Of a stretch of 64,000 nt of DNA, positions 29,166-41,100 are shown piece after piece. Position 1 is the first letter of the stretch. Every line of letters begins with the position of its first letter. The notes under the pieces are model-generated. The model was not told where the DNA came from and ran no database searches. It worked only from the letters and a program-made list of their open reading frames with translations. The position numbers were made by a program, and so were the translations under genes. The DNA is from Halomonas salipaludis (GTDB lineage: Bacteria > Pseudomonadota > Gammaproteobacteria > Pseudomonadales > Halomonadaceae), in NCBI RefSeq assembly GCF_002286975.1, contig NZ_NSKB01000004.1, positions 524,615 through 588,614 on the forward strand, in the 5' to 3' direction.

Positions 29166-30493
29166 TGCTGCCCCAGGAGCTGATACGTGCCAAGCGTGAC
29201 GGCCAGGCACTGCCGGCCGAGGCGCTGCGTGAGTTCATCCAGGCCATCGCCAGCGGCCAGATCGGCGATGCCCAGATCGGCGCCTTCGCCATGGCCGCCT
29301 ACCTCAACGGCATGGACGACGTCGAGACGGTGGCGCTGACCGAGGCGACCCGCGACTCCGGCCAGGTGCTCGCCTGGGACGACCTCGACCTGCCCGGCCC
29401 GGTGCTCGACAAACACTCCACCGGCGGTGTCGGTGACCTGGTGTCGTTGGTGCTGGGCCCGTGGGTCGCCGCCTGCGGTGGCCATGTGCCGATGATCTCC
29501 GGGCGCGGCCTGGGCCACACCGGCGGCACCCTCGACAAGCTCGAGGCGATCCCCGGCTACGACGTCGGCCCCGACCAAGCGCGCTTCCGGCGCCTGGTCA
29601 AGGAGGTCGGGGTGGCGATCATCGGCCAGACCGCCGACCTGGCCCCCGCCGACAAGCGCCTCTATGCAGTGCGCGACGTCACCGCCACGGTAGAGTCGAT
29701 GCCGCTGATCGTCGCCTCGATCCTGGGCAAGAAGCTGGCCTGCGGCCTCGATGCCCTGGTGATGGACGTCAAGAGCGGCAGCGGTGCCTTCATGCCCACC
29801 CACGAGGCGTCGCTTGAGCTGGCCACGCGTATCGCCGAGGTCGCCAGCCAGGCCGGCACGCCGACCACCGCGCTGGTCACCGACATGAGCCAGCCGCTGG
29901 CGCCCTGCGCCGGCAACGCCGTGGAGATTCGCGAGGCACTGCGCCTGTTGCGCGGCGATGCCGGCGATAGCCGGCTGCTCGACGTGACCCGCGCCCTGGC
30001 CGTGGAGATGCTGCTGCAGGGCCGGCTGGCCACAGATCGCCGCGACGCCGAGCACCAACTCGAGCGGGCGCTGACCTCGGGCGCCGCCGCCGAGCGCTTC
30101 GCGCGCATGGTCGCCGGCCTCGGCGGCCCCGCCGACCTGCTCGAACGTCCCGACCGCTATCTGGCCGCGGCCCCGCTACAACGTGCCGTGCACGCCGAGG
30201 CGCCGGGCATCGTCCAGCGCCTCGACACCCGCGCGTTGGGCATGGCAGTGGTCGAACTCGGCGGCGGCCGCCTGCAGGCGGGTGCCACCATCGACCACCG
30301 CGTTGGCCTCAGCGAGATCGCCGCCATCGGCGAGCGCGTCGACGCCGAACGCCCGCTGGCGGTGATTCACGCCCGCGACGCGGCCAGCGCCGAGCGCGCC
30401 GCCAACCAGTTGCGCGCCGCCATCATCGTCGGCGACACCGCCGCGACGCCGCCCACCCTGATTCACGACGCCATTCGTCGGGAGGCTTCATGA
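29165..30493 (+). CDS. deoA: thymidine phosphorylase
   Basis: 442 codons from the ATG at 29165, which overlaps the deoC stop; a longer frame antedating this lies inside deoC and is a shadow. Hallmarks: the glycine-rich phosphate loop [40 protein letters not shown] (substrate and phosphate site), [29 protein letters not shown] and [11 protein letters not shown]. It phosphorolyses thymidine and deoxyuridine to base and deoxyribose-1-phosphate. Overlap of four bases (ATGA) with deoB downstream. Confidence 0.97.
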   Translation: MLPQELIRAKRDGQALPAEALREFIQAIASGQIGDAQIGAFAMAAYLNGMDDVETVALTEATRDSGQVLAWDDLDLPGPVLDKHSTGGVGDLVSLVLGPWVAACGGHVPMISGRGLGHTGGTLDKLEAIPGYDVGPDQARFRRLVKEVGVAIIGQTADLAPADKRLYAVRDVTATVESMPLIVASILGKKLACGLDALVMDVKSGSGAFMPTHEASLELATRIAEVASQAGTPTTALVTDMSQPLAPCAGNAVEIREALRLLRGDAGDSRLLDVTRALAVEMLLQGRLATDRRDAEHQLERALTSGAAAERFARMVAGLGGPADLLERPDRYLAAAPLQRAVHAEAPGIVQRLDTRALGMAVVELGGGRLQAGATIDHRVGLSEIAAIGERVDAERPLAVIHARDAASAERAANQLRAAIIVGDTAATPPTLIHDAIRREAS

Positions 30494-31785
30494 CCCGTGC
30501 CATCGTCCTGGTGCTCGACTCCTTCGGCATCGGCGCCGCCCCGGACGCCGCCGACTTTGGCGACGCCGGCGCCGACACCCTGGGCCATATCGCCGCCGCC
30601 TGCGCCCGTGGTTCTCTACAAGGCCCCGAAACCGGCCCACGACAGGGCCCCGACGCCGGCCCATCGAAGCGGACTGGACCACTTAGGTTACCTAACCTGG
30701 CGCGCCTGGGGCTGTTCCACGCCCACCGCGACAGCAGCGGCAGCCTGGCAGCGGGCGTGACGCTGCCCGAGAGCGTAGAGGGTGCCTACGGCCACGCCCG
30801 GGAGATCTCCTCGGGCAAGGACACCCCCTCCGGACACTGGGAGATCGCCGGCGTGCCGGTGCGTTTCGAGTGGGGCTACTTCAAGAACCAACAGCAGAGC
30901 TTTCCCCGCGAGCTGCTCGAAGCGTTGATCGATGAGGCCGAGCTGCCCGGCGTACTCGGCGACTGCCACGCCTCGGGCACCGAGATCATCGCCCGGCTCG
31001 GCGAGGAGCACGTCGCCAGCGGCAAACCCATCGTCTACACCTCGGCGGACTCGGTATTCCAGATCGCCGCCCATGAGCAGTACTTCGGCCTCGAGCGGCT
31101 CTACCGGCTGTGCGAGATCGCCCGCGAGCTGCTCGAGCCCTACAATATCGGCCGGGTGATCGCACGGCCCTTCGCCGGCGACGACGCGGCGAGCTTCCAG
31201 CGTACCGCCAACCGCCGCGACTACAGCGTCGAGCCGCCCTCGCCCACCGTGCTGCAACGACTGCATGACGCCGGCGGCGAGGTGGTCTCGGTGGGCAAGA
31301 TCGCCGATATCTACGCCCACTGCGGCATCGGCCGGGCGGTCAAGGCCAGCGGTCACGACGCGCTGATGGACGCCACCCTGGCCGAGGTGGCGCGCAGTGC
31401 CACCCGCGCGCCGGGCGAGCGGGTGCTGATCATGACCAACTTCGTCGACTTCGACATGGTCTACGGCCACCGCCGCGATGTGGCCGGCTACGCGGCAGCG
31501 CTGGAGCACTTCGACGCCCGCCTGCCCGAGCTGCTGGCACGCCTCGACGCTGACGACCTGCTGATCCTCACCGCCGACCACGGTTGCGACCCCACCTGGC
31601 GCGGCACCGACCACACCCGCGAGTACGTGCCGGTACTGGCCCGCGGCGCCGGCCTGACGCCGGGCCCACTCGGCGAGCGCCACAGCTTCGCCGATATCGG
31701 CCAGAGCCTGGCCAGCCACTTCGGCCTGGCGCCCATGGCCGACGGCGAAAGCTTTCTCTCTGCCCCCCTCAAAGGAGCCTCGTGA
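30490..31785 (+). CDS. deoB: phosphopentomutase with a short Gly-Pro insert
   Basis: 431 codons. Alkaline-phosphatase-fold metal ligands are intact: [12 protein letters not shown] at the N-terminus, [30 protein letters not shown] and [18 protein letters not shown]. It converts (deoxy)ribose-1-phosphate to the 5-phosphate, linking DeoA/DeoD to DeoC. Compared with Escherichia DeoB as I recall it, there are about 14 extra residues after CARG, a repetitive Gly-Pro stretch ([14 protein letters not shown]) encoded by imperfect GGCCC-type repeats at about 30620-30665; this loop should not touch the active site. Confidence 0.96.
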   Translation: MTRAIVLVLDSFGIGAAPDAADFGDAGADTLGHIAAACARGSLQGPETGPRQGPDAGPSKRTGPLRLPNLARLGLFHAHRDSSGSLAAGVTLPESVEGAYGHAREISSGKDTPSGHWEIAGVPVRFEWGYFKNQQQSFPRELLEALIDEAELPGVLGDCHASGTEIIARLGEEHVASGKPIVYTSADSVFQIAAHEQYFGLERLYRLCEIARELLEPYNIGRVIARPFAGDDAASFQRTANRRDYSVEPPSPTVLQRLHDAGGEVVSVGKIADIYAHCGIGRAVKASGHDALMDATLAEVARSATRAPGERVLIMTNFVDFDMVYGHRRDVAGYAAALEHFDARLPELLARLDADDLLILTADHGCDPTWRGTDHTREYVPVLARGAGLTPGPLGERHSFADIGQSLASHFGLAPMADGESFLSAPLKGAS

Positions 31786-32528
31786 TGGCCACTCCGCATA
31801 TCGACGCCGAACGCGGCGACTTCGCCGACACCGTGCTGATGCCCGGCGACCCGCTGCGCGCCCAGTACATCGCCGACACCTTCCTCGACGACGTGCGCCA
31901 GGTGAACCGCGTGCGCAACATGTACGGCTACACCGGCCGCTACAAGGGCCGCGAGATCTCGGTGATGGGTCACGGCATGGGCATCCCCTCGGTCTCGATC
32001 TACGCCAAGGAGCTGATCACCGACTACGACGTCAAGACGCTGATTCGGGTCGGCTCCTGCGGCGCGGTGCGCGACGACGTCAAGGTACGCGACGTAGTGA
32101 TCGGCATCGGCGCCTGCACCGACTCCAAGGTCAACCGGATGCGCTTCAACGACCACGACTTCGCCGCCATCGCCGACTTCGAGCTGACCCGGCACGCGGT
32201 CGACGCCGCCGCTGCCAAGGGCGTGCCGGTCAAGGTCGGCAATATCTTCTCCGCCGACCTGTTCTACAACCCGCAGACCGAGATGGTCGAGCTGATGCGC
32301 CGCTACGGCATCGTCGGCGTCGAGATGGAAGCCGCCGGCCTCTACGGCGTGGCCGCCGAGTTCGGTGCCAGGGCAGCAACGGTGTGTACGGTGTCGGACC
32401 ACATCGTCAACGGCGACTCGCTGTCCAGCACCGAGCGCCAGAACACCTTCGACGAGATGATGGAGATCGCCCTCGAGGCGGTGCTGCGCGACGACGCCGC
32501 ACGCCACTCAGCGGGGGGAACGCCATGA
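31785..32528 (+). CDS. deoD: purine nucleoside phosphorylase, hexameric type
   Basis: 247 codons from the ATG at 31785, which overlaps the deoB stop; AAAGGAG lies 8 bp upstream. Family motifs: [14 protein letters not shown] (phosphate-binding), [27 protein letters not shown], and the nucleoside-binding [19 protein letters not shown] followed by TVSDHIVNG (catalytic Asp). It phosphorolyses purine (deoxy)nucleosides. The stop overlaps the cdd start by four bases. Confidence 0.97.
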   Translation: MATPHIDAERGDFADTVLMPGDPLRAQYIADTFLDDVRQVNRVRNMYGYTGRYKGREISVMGHGMGIPSVSIYAKELITDYDVKTLIRVGSCGAVRDDVKVRDVVIGIGACTDSKVNRMRFNDHDFAAIADFELTRHAVDAAAAKGVPVKVGNIFSADLFYNPQTEMVELMRRYGIVGVEMEAAGLYGVAAEFGARAATVCTVSDHIVNGDSLSSTERQNTFDEMMEIALEAVLRDDAARHSAGGTP

Positions 32529-32950
32529 GCGGGGTATCGCGGGATATCGTCGAGCGCCTGCGGGAGATCCAGGGGCACGCCTATGTGCCCTACTCCCAGC
32601 ACCCCGTCGCCGCACTGGTGGAGAGCGCCGACGGCAGCCAGTATCTCGGCTGCAACGTCGAGATCGCCAACTACAAGGGGCTGTGTGCCGAGGCCTCGGC
32701 CATCGCCGCCATGGTCGGCAGCGGCCGCCAGCAGATTCGCCAGGTCTACGTAATGGGCCCCGGCGAACACCTGTGCACGCCCTGCGGCGACTGCCGCCAG
32801 CGCATCCGCGAATTCGCCGGCCCCGACACCCGCATCGACGTCCTCGACGCCAACGGCCGGCACCTCAAGTCCTACAGCATGGACGAACTTCTGCCCGACT
32901 CCTTCGGACCGGAGAATATCGGCAAGCCTTCGCCGTTGTCGTCTGGGTGA
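32525..32950 (+). CDS. cdd: cytidine deaminase, short tetrameric type
   Basis: 141 codons from the ATG at 32525, overlapping deoD by four bases. Zinc site: CAE in [12 protein letters not shown] (Cys ligand and proton-shuttling Glu) and the paired cysteines of [23 protein letters not shown] and GCNVEIANY are the usual substrate-pocket segments. It deaminates (deoxy)cytidine to (deoxy)uridine, which DeoA can then cleave. Last gene of the nucleoside operon; the next gene is convergent, 53 bp away. Confidence 0.95.
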   Translation: MSGVSRDIVERLREIQGHAYVPYSQHPVAALVESADGSQYLGCNVEIANYKGLCAEASAIAAMVGSGRQQIRQVYVMGPGEHLCTPCGDCRQRIREFAGPDTRIDVLDANGRHLKSYSMDELLPDSFGPENIGKPSPLSSG

Positions 32951-33003
32951 GGGTGGAAGTGAGTCATCAACAAGCAGCGGCTACTGGATCAATAACACTG
33001 ACC

Positions 33004-33894
33004 CTATTGATCCAACTCCTCTCGCCAGGAGTAGCGAGGTGCGAAACCAACCAGACGCCGCGCTTTCTGGTTGCTGTAGAGGGTCTCAAACTCGCCCATT
33101 TTGCGCTTGATCGGTACTCCTGAGTAGAAGCGTTCGATCACCTGAGCGTTAGTCAGGCCCACCGACAAGTCGTCGTTGGCGACGTTGAACACCTGGTAGC
33201 CCAAGCCCTCTGTCTTCAGACAGCAGTCGACCATCTGACCCAGGTCGCGGGCGTCGATATAGGCAAAGATGTTACGGCGGCGCAGGGCGGGGTCATCAAT
33301 ATAGGCGGGAAAATTCTGGCGGTACTCGTGAGGTTCGATCACATTGTTGATGCGCAGGCCGTAGATATCCATCCCCGAACGCGCCTGGAATGAGCGTGCG
33401 GTCACCTCATTCACCACCTTGCTCATGGCATAGCTATCCTGAGGTACGGTGGGATGCTCTTCATCGACAGGCAGGTAGTCCGGTTGTTTCTCACCATCAG
33501 CGAAGCAAACGCCGTAGGTGGTCTCGCTGGAGGCAAAAATAACTTTGGGAATGCCCAGCTTGGTGGCGGCATCCAGCACGTTGTAGGTACTCAGCGTATT
33601 GATACGGTAGGTCTCGTTATCCGGCCGATGCAGAATGGCCGGAATAGCCGCAAAGTGAACAATGGCATCGTAACGCGGCACGCCGGTGCCCGACTCCAGC
33701 TCGTCGAACCCAGCGTAAGCCTGGCAGGCATTAAACACCTGGCCCGCATCGGTCAGGTCGGTTTTCAGGGTAGTAATACCGGGCACGTCGGACGCTACCC
33801 AATCCAGATTGGTGACTCGATGACCTTGGTCGCGAAGATATGCCGTAGCATGACGGCCAGCTTTCCCGCTACCGCCGGTGAACAAGATACGCAT
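33004..33894 (-). CDS. NAD-dependent epimerase/dehydratase (extended SDR)
   Basis: 296 codons. Rossmann loop FTGGSGKAGRHA (TGxxGxxG) at the N-terminus, VHFAAIP segment, and the catalytic Tyr-Lys pair in DSYAMSKVVNE (about residues 155-160), with an upstream Ser in FASSETTYG. These are typical of nucleotide-sugar epimerases, uronate dehydrogenases and related SDRs. The substrate cannot be told. The start is preceded by CGGAG. It lies just downstream of the broken cdiA fragment; a TATAAC (minus strand, about 33913) may be its -10. No functional link to the neighbouring cdd or CDI genes is evident. Confidence 0.85.
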   Translation of the reverse strand: MRILFTGGSGKAGRHATAYLRDQGHRVTNLDWVASDVPGITTLKTDLTDAGQVFNACQAYAGFDELESGTGVPRYDAIVHFAAIPAILHRPDNETYRINTLSTYNVLDAATKLGIPKVIFASSETTYGVCFADGEKQPDYLPVDEEHPTVPQDSYAMSKVVNEVTARSFQARSGMDIYGLRINNVIEPHEYRQNFPAYIDDPALRRRNIFAYIDARDLGQMVDCCLKTEGLGYQVFNVANDDLSVGLTNAQVIERFYSGVPIKRKMGEFETLYSNQKARRLVGFAPRYSWREELDQ

Positions 33895-33919
33895 AGAAGA
33901 CTCCGTCCGTTATAGTGAA

Positions 33920-34912
33920 CTACGTTACCATAGCGAAGGTGTCGCTGAAGGTAGCACCGAGGCCGCCGCGGTTATTTACAAGGCTGACTGCGCCGGTCCC
34001 GGCCAGTGAGCCGGCGACGGCGCTGACTATGCCGGCAGCCACACCACCTTCGGCCAGCCCTAGCAAGCCGCTCGCAGCGGGGCCAGCCCAAGCGGCCGCG
34101 ACAATGCTCACGGCGAGGGCCGCCCCCGGCCCGAGGCCGGACTGGGAGTAGCTCCAGCTGTCGTGAATGGCTTCGACGTGGCGCCAGTCGATATCGCCGC
34201 GCTGCTCCATCTCCTGCAGCCAGGCGAGGTCGGGGTTGGCCGCGGCCATGGCGTCGACGGTCTGGCGCACCGATTGGGCGTTGATACCCTCCACCTCGAT
34301 GCTGATGCCCTGGGCGGCCTGGATGGCCAGTTCGCCCTGGTAGCGCAACTCGTTCTGGCGCAGTGTCTCCCTGGTCGTGCCTTCGCCGCTGGCCGATTGG
34401 CGCACGAAGTTGCTCTTGCTGCGCTCGTGGGATTCGGTGCGCAGGTCGCTGGCCATATCGAAGGCGATATTGCCGCCGCTGAGCAGGGCCAGGTCCTGGC
34501 CGGCGTCCAGCCGTGCGCCGCGGTAGGACTGGTCGCCGCCGCTGACGAGGGCGATATCGTCGCCTGCACTGATCTGGGTGCCGACTTCCCGGATATCGCG
34601 GACTTCATCGCGCTGGTGGCGGCCACTACGAAGCAGTCCGCCACTGCGGCGGTACTCGTAGAGGGAGTAGTCCTCCTCCTGGGCGGTGAGAAGATCGATC
34701 CGATTGCCGGCCAGCAGGGCGGCGCTGCCACCCGCCTGCAACTGGCTGGCGGTGAGGCGTAGATCGTTGCCGGCTTGCAGGCTGATACCGCGGCCGGCGG
34801 AGAGAGCCAGGTCGTCGCCGACATTTAACTGGGCGGCGCGTAGACCAGGGTCACCAGCACGGTAACGGTGTCGGGTACTTGAGCAGTTAATGCACCGAGA
34901 CTGCCCCCTCAC
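33920..34912 (-). pseudogene. orphan, truncated cdiA pretoxin fragment
   Basis: An open frame whose residues from about 25 on (34840 to 33935) copy the region of the full cdiA that spans about 37930-36945: AAQLNVGDDLALSAGR, QAGNDLRLTASQLQAGG, QRDEVRDIREVGTQISAGDD, NELRYQGELAIQAAQGISIE and SWSYSQSGLGPGAALAVS. The copy lacks about 36 residues present in cdiA after SAGR. The similarity stops after SLAGTGAVSLVNN and GATFSDTF, before the toxin, and the frame closes soon after. Further upstream, another frame reads DTVTVLVTLVYAPP, like a more distant cdiA segment near 38680. There is no secretion domain and no toxin. It is best read as debris of an orphan toxin cassette or a duplication that lost its tip. 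Confidence 0.8.
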
Positions 34913-35199
34913 TCCTTTCTCCTGCGTGCCGGAGGATAGCGATCAGGGTGCTTTCGATAGTATAAAGTATTGAATGTATCGACAGCGCACCCTAAAACAA
35001 AAAACAAGAAGAATCCGACTGCCCATATACGGTGCCATCTTTGGGTTCCTTCCCCATATCCTCTTAACTCAGCATCGAACAACTCATATGCCCATTCCAA
35101 CACAGTCACACTGTTCCAAAAAAACAGCCCCCCTATCAAACAGGTCATTAAGAACTTGGCCTGCCTTTTAAAATATGAAGACCACTCCCACTTATTCAT
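34909..35199 (-). CDS. small two-helix membrane protein, putative CDI immunity protein
   Basis: 96 codons from an ATG at 35197-35199 (MNKWEWSSYFKRQ). Two hydrophobic segments: FLMTCLIGGLFFWNSVTVLEWAYELF (about residues 15-40) and IWAVGFFLFFVLGCAVDTFNTLYY (about 60-85), with a basic C-terminus (RKHPDRYPPARRRKE). The start lies 8 bp inside the end of cdiA, the normal position of cdiI. The DNA is clearly A+T-richer than cdiA's body, typical of exchangeable toxin/immunity tips. No known immunity family is recognised. A membrane location would fit protection against a toxin that acts on the inner membrane. Function is inferred from position. Confidence 0.6.
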   Translation of the reverse strand: MNKWEWSSYFKRQAKFLMTCLIGGLFFWNSVTVLEWAYELFDAELRGYGEGTQRWHRIWAVGFFLFFVLGCAVDTFNTLYYRKHPDRYPPARRRKE

Positions 35200-38100
35200 T
35201 TTCACTGTCACCACTCTCTCTAAATCCTGTAATGCTAAACAAAGATGGAGCATGGCCAACGCCTATTTGAACACTCCTTCCTATAGCCTCTGAGGTTGGA
35301 ATAGGAGCTTGGAAAGATGGCACTGGTTGCGTATACGGAACAGTTGAAGAATGCGGAGTTAGGAAGTGCGGGATATCGATGCTTCTCGGTATATCTTGCA
35401 AAAAACGCTGAGCTTGTGTGCCAGCTGCCGAGCCAGCACCGCCTCCAATAGAACCAACGATCCCACTAGATATTATCGAATGGTTTTCATCGTAAATACT
35501 ATTCGTCGTCGCTGTATGAGACATGCTTCCCAAAGACCCCGCTGCCGCATGGCTTCCAACTCCACCAGCACGTCCAGGGATCGCTCCAAAGATTGCCGAG
35601 TTAACGCCTGCGGAAATCGTTTGCCCCATTCGGAAATCGCCTCCTCCAAGTGCCTGTCCGATGAGATCGAAGGCGACTCCCGCACCTCCGTCGATAGCAG
35701 CATCGCGCATCGTGAAGTTGCCAATCGTTTGCAGGCCAAGACGTGCGCCGCTACCGACCCCACCGGCACCCAAGAGCAGTTGAATATCACCGGTAAATGG
35801 CGTGGCGCCACCACCCGCTACTCCCCATTGCACCTGTTCATGTAACGCATCCAGCGAGGGCAAGTCGTGACCAAAAGAGAAAATCTCCTCTTGGTGCTGT
35901 ACGGCTTGGCCGTAGCCGTATGGCGTGGCGCCGCCGAAGATGCCGAGTCCTCGAGCCCCCGGCGAGACTATATTGAACAAGCCGGCATCCTGGAATTGCT
36001 CGGGCGTGGCGTGGAAGGGGTAGGTGGCGTCACCGAAGGCGGTGATGGGGCTACCGTCCTGCCATGTCAGCGGTTGATCCTGATGTACCGCCGCCAGGCC
36101 AAGAACTGCTGTATAGGCGGTTTGTAGATCGGCGAGGAAACGCTGCTCAAAGGGACTGCTCCCGTTATTCAACTGGGTCAACAATTCGTTGAAGCGCTGG
36201 GTGGTTTCCTGGTCCAACAACGAGCCGGATGCCAAGATCAGGAGTTCTTCCCACGAGACATCACCGAGCTGAGGCGCACCGAGTTCGGCCTCCATTAGCG
36301 CGGCCTGCTCAGCAAGCAGATCACGTTCACGCGGGTGTAACTGCCGATTGTAGGACTCCACCTGCCCGGCGATAAAGGCACCGTCGTTCACATCACCGCC
36401 CGCCAGCTCCGCTGCGACGATACCGACGATCTGGGCGGCGGCACTGCTGAATTCGGCTCGGCTGGCATCACTCATGAGCTCATTAACGAGGGCTTCACTG
36501 GCCCCCGCCGCCAGCGCGCCGGTAGCGAAGTCGCCGCCCATGGCTTCGCTGACGCTGCCGCCGATCAGGGCGTGCAGGGCGATCTTCTGCGGGGCGCCTT
36601 CTTGCCACAGTTGTTCGTTGGCAAGGTCGCCCACGGCATTGAACAGCACGCCGCTGACCACATGCGACACGGCGTTCTCGAGGCTGTCGCCGAGATGATC
36701 GCCGAGGCTGCCGCCTGCGATGGCGGTGCGGATGCCGGCATCGATGGCGGCCTGGGTGGCGCGCTGCCCGGCGAAGCGGACGATGTCGCTACCGTTGCCG
36801 AAGCTGAGGTTAAGGTTGGTGGTGGCGCCAGTAGTAGAATTGGTCTGCGTTCCCCAGACGCGGTCGGTCATGCCTCGGGTGGCACCGGCCGTCAGGGCGG
36901 CGGTGGCGGCACCGCGAAGGCTGTCGCTGGAGAAGGTGTCGCCAAGGGCCGCGCCGAGGTCGCCGCCGTTATTGATCAGGCTCACCGCGCCAGTGCCGGC
37001 CAGTGAGCCGGCGCCCGCCCCCACCATGGCGGACGCCACGGCGTTATTGATCAAGCCGCTCGCAGCGGGGCCGGCCCAGGCGGCCGCGACGATGGAGATC
37101 GCAAGTGCCGCGCCCGGCCCGAGGCCGGACTGGGAGTAGCTCCAGCTGTCGTGAATGGCCTTGACCTGTTGCCAGTCGATATCGCCGCGCTGCTCCATCT
37201 CCTGCAGCCAGGCGAGGTCGGGGTTGGCCTCAGCCATGGCGTCGATGGTCTGGCGCACCGATCCGGCGTTGATACCCTCCGCCTCGATGCTGATGCCCTG
37301 GGCGGCCTGGATGACCAGTTCGCCCTGGTAGCGCAACTCGTTCTGGCGCAGCGTCTCCTTGGTCGTGCCTTCACCACTGGCCGATTGGCGCACGAAGTTG
37401 CTACTGCTGCGCTCGTGGGATTCCTGGCGCAGGTCGCTGGCCATATCGAAGGCGATATTGCCGCCGCTAAGCAGGGCCAGGTCCTGGCCGGCGTCCAGCC
37501 GTGCGCCGCGGTAGGACTGGTCGCCGCCGCTGACGAGGGCGATATCGTCGCCTGCATTGATCTGGGTGCCGACTTCGCGGATATCGCGGACTTCGTCGCG
37601 CTGGTGGCGGCTGCTGAATAGGCCGCTGCTGCGCGACTCGTAGAGGGAGTAGTCCTCCTCCTGGGCGGTGAGCAGGTCGATCCGGTTGCCGGCCAGCAGG
37701 GCGGCGCTGCCACCGGCCTGCAACTGGCTGGCGGTGAGTCGCAGATCGTTGCCGGCTTGCAGGTTCAGGTCGCCACCGGCATCGAGGGTGGTAGATTGCA
37801 CCCGGGTCTGGCTGTCGATGGTGTGGGTGCGCCCCCGACGCGTCTCTTCGTACTCCTGGGAGCGCCCGGCGTCGAGGCTGATATCGCGCCCGGCGGAGAG
37901 GGTCAGATCGTCGCCGGCATCGAGCTGGGCGGCACGCGCGGTGATGTCCTGCCCGGCGAGGAGCGCGAGGCTGCCGTCGATCTCCAGTTGGGTGCCGATC
38001 TCTTCACTCTCCCGGCGCGTGTTGCGCCGTGATCTTAGGCTCTCTTGCGTCGTCAATGTCTCGAGGCTCAGGTCGCGTCCGGCACTGAGCAGGCCGCTGC

Positions 38101-41100
38101 CCTGGGCACTGACGTCGACCGCCGTGAGGGTGAGATCACGTCCCGCATCGAGCATCAGGTCGCTACCTGCCGACAGGGTCGCTGCACGATCAATCTCGGT
38201 GCTGCTGAGACGATAACCGCGGTTGACCTGCTCGCTGACCAAGGTGCTGGTGATATCCAGATCGCGACCGGCACCGAGCCGGAGATCACCGGCGCTGTCG
38301 AGGTCGGCACCGACGACGCTCAGGTCGCGGCCAGCGGTGGCGCTCAAGCGGCCACCAGCCTCGGTGACGTAGAGCCCGGCCAGGCGCTCCGAGGTGCTGG
38401 CCAGCGTCAAATCGCGCCCAGCCTGCAGCGCCAGTGAGTCGCCAGCGGTTATCTGGCCACCGATATTGTCGAGATCGTTGCGTGCATCGAGGTCGACCCG
38501 GTTCCCCCCGATACGGCCGCCCAGGTTGGCAATGTTCTCCGCCGTCAGCGAGACGAGCTCACGGCCGGCCAGGGTACCGGTATTGGCGATGTCGTTCTTC
38601 ACATCCAGCGCCAGGGAGTTCCCGGCAATCAAGGTGCCATCGCCCTGCAGGTCGCCCTCGCGAACCCGGACATAGACCTGGGGTACCAGGACAGTGACGG
38701 TGGAGCCATCCTCTAGGGTCACGGTTTGCTCGACCAGCCAGACAATATCGCTGGTGAGCTGGGCCATCTGCTCGGCAGTCAAAGCCACGCCGGGACGCAA
38801 GCCATGCTGCTCGGCGAAGGTAATGCCAGCATTCATCAGTGCTCGGTACTGATCGCCATCATTTCCATGACCTGCCAGATAACGCTGGCCGGTCAGTTGC
38901 ATGATCTGCTCGTTGACCACGCGCTGCTCGTAGAAGCCATCGCCCAGGCGCTTATGGGTCGTGCTCGGATCACTCTGCAGGGCATTGAGCATATAGTCCG
39001 ACCCTAACCACTCACGCTGGTTGGTGAAGCGAGGATCGGTCTCGACCAGATAGTGAGCCGTAGGTGCGGAATTGACCTGGAAGAGGCTGTTGGCCGGCAG
39101 GTTGATAGTGGGCATCACGCTGCGGATCACGCCGAGTGGTGCAGCATCCGCAGGACTCGCCGAGGATCGCCCCACCATGTCGTTGAGAAGTGCCGTCAAC
39201 CGCTCGACATCCCCCTCGTCGAGAGAGTGATGGCTCGCCACCAGCCTCTGAATATCTACCGGCATGGCGGCCAACCCTTCGAGGCCCTCCCTCACACTCG
39301 CTATCCAGTCACCGAGCGCCAGGCTGCTCTCGGCGTTAGCTACGGGCGGACGCAAGGCGGGCACTTCGATCACGCTAGCACCAGACCTGTTGGTCTGGAG
39401 ACTTACCTGGGCGCCATTTGCGCCCTGAGCAGAGGCGTTGAGGGACGCGGCACTATGAGCGGCTGGCTGGGCTCCACTGCCATCAATGGCACGGCTGCCG
39501 CCAACTACTGCGATAGGCAGAGCAAAGGTTCCAACCTCTCCAGAGTATGAGTAGGCTTGCCAATCACTCCATAAGCGAGTGTACACGCGGCCACCGCAGC
39601 CGTTTTCGCCCTGGCAGGCTCCAGTGGGTGAAGGCCTACTACTGCGACTGGCGCCGCTCTCCTCGACATAGCGTACCCCCTGCGCCTCGCGGTTCTCCAG
39701 CCGCTCGAGATCGCCTCTAAGTGCACCGCCGGCCAGGATCTGGCTCTTGTCATTGACCAGTTCGCCGCCGCTAAGCTGCATATCGCCACCGGCAAGAATC
39801 TTCCCGGGCCGAGAATGCACTACTTGGGTTTCATATTCCGTACGGTTGAGGCTGTACTCCGTCCAACGAGTGATGGCTGGCGCCAAAAAGTGTGTATCCG
39901 GTGCCCGATAACCTCCTTGCACCTGGTCCATGCCGTAACCCACCATCGGACTCCATGTAAACGCGCTTTCCGGAAGCTTCTCGTCCCATCCCAGCGGCTG
40001 TATATAAAGCTGCTCCGGCAAATCCGCCACCCGCACCAACTCGGTTTCGAAGTGCTCATTGGTGTTGTCTAGCCGTGCAGTAGACAGGCTTAGATTACCC
40101 AGCGCCTCGATGGTCGCGCTGGCGTTGTGCACCCGCCCGGCCTGCCCCCTGGCCTGGCCGCTGGCATTCAGGGAACCGCCAATGGCCATATCGCCGGCGC
40201 TGAAGATAAGCGCGTCATCGCGATTCATCAGGTTGCCCACGCCGAGGTCGAGTCGCTCGCGGGCGGCGATCACGGCGGCCTGGCCATCTTCATTATCGTT
40301 GTTAAGAGTACCTGCCTCGATTCCCAGCCGGTCGCCGTAGATACGCCCGCTACCGAGATTGTCGAGTACTTCGGCCGCGATAAGGGTCTCTACCCCGTCG
40401 ATCAGGCCGCGATTGGTCAGGTGCCCGGCATCGATATGGGTAGTGGTGCCGGAGAGTTCGCCTGAGGCGGCATTGATCAGTCGTGCGGCATCGATGTCGA
40501 GGGTTTCGCCAGCCCTCAGCTTACCCCGGTTGTCGATCGTGCCCGAGGTGGCAAGGTGTAGATCGCCCGCCGCCATCATTTCGCCGCCCTCGGCGAGGGT
40601 GAAATCGCTGGCCAGCCGCAGTGCCAGGTCGCCCAGCGACAGGACGCGGCCATCGCCGGTCAGCTTTGCCGTCGTCAAATCGAGGGATCGGTCTGCGATC
40701 AGGGTGCCATCGCGGTTATCGATGTCATTGGCGCGTATGGCCAGCGTATCGAGCGAGGAGATCAGGCCATCGCGGTTGTTAACGCCTTCATCCACCTGAA
40801 TGTCGGCCAGTCGGTCGGCGCGGATGGTGCCTTGGCGGTTGTCGAGCTCACCGGCCTCCAGCTGAATCCTGTTTGCCTCGATGCCCTGATCGTCGCCCTG
40901 GGTCTGGCGATTGCTTACCTGGCTCGCGCTCACCTCCAGCGTCTTGCCGGTACGAATCAAGCCGCCCTGATTACTCAGGGTGCCGCCGATGTCGAGGCTC
41001 GCGTCACCCAGGGCCTGGAGTTGGCCACCACGGTTGTCGAGGCTAGCAGCCGCGAGTTGCATATCGGCTTCGCTCAGTAATGCGCCACCGTTGCGATTGA

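Noticed and set aside
33920..34912. Orphan cdiA fragment considered as a functional secreted protein or toxin
   Set aside because: It has no signal peptide or TPS domain, the frame opens in non-homologous sequence, and it stops before any toxin domain.
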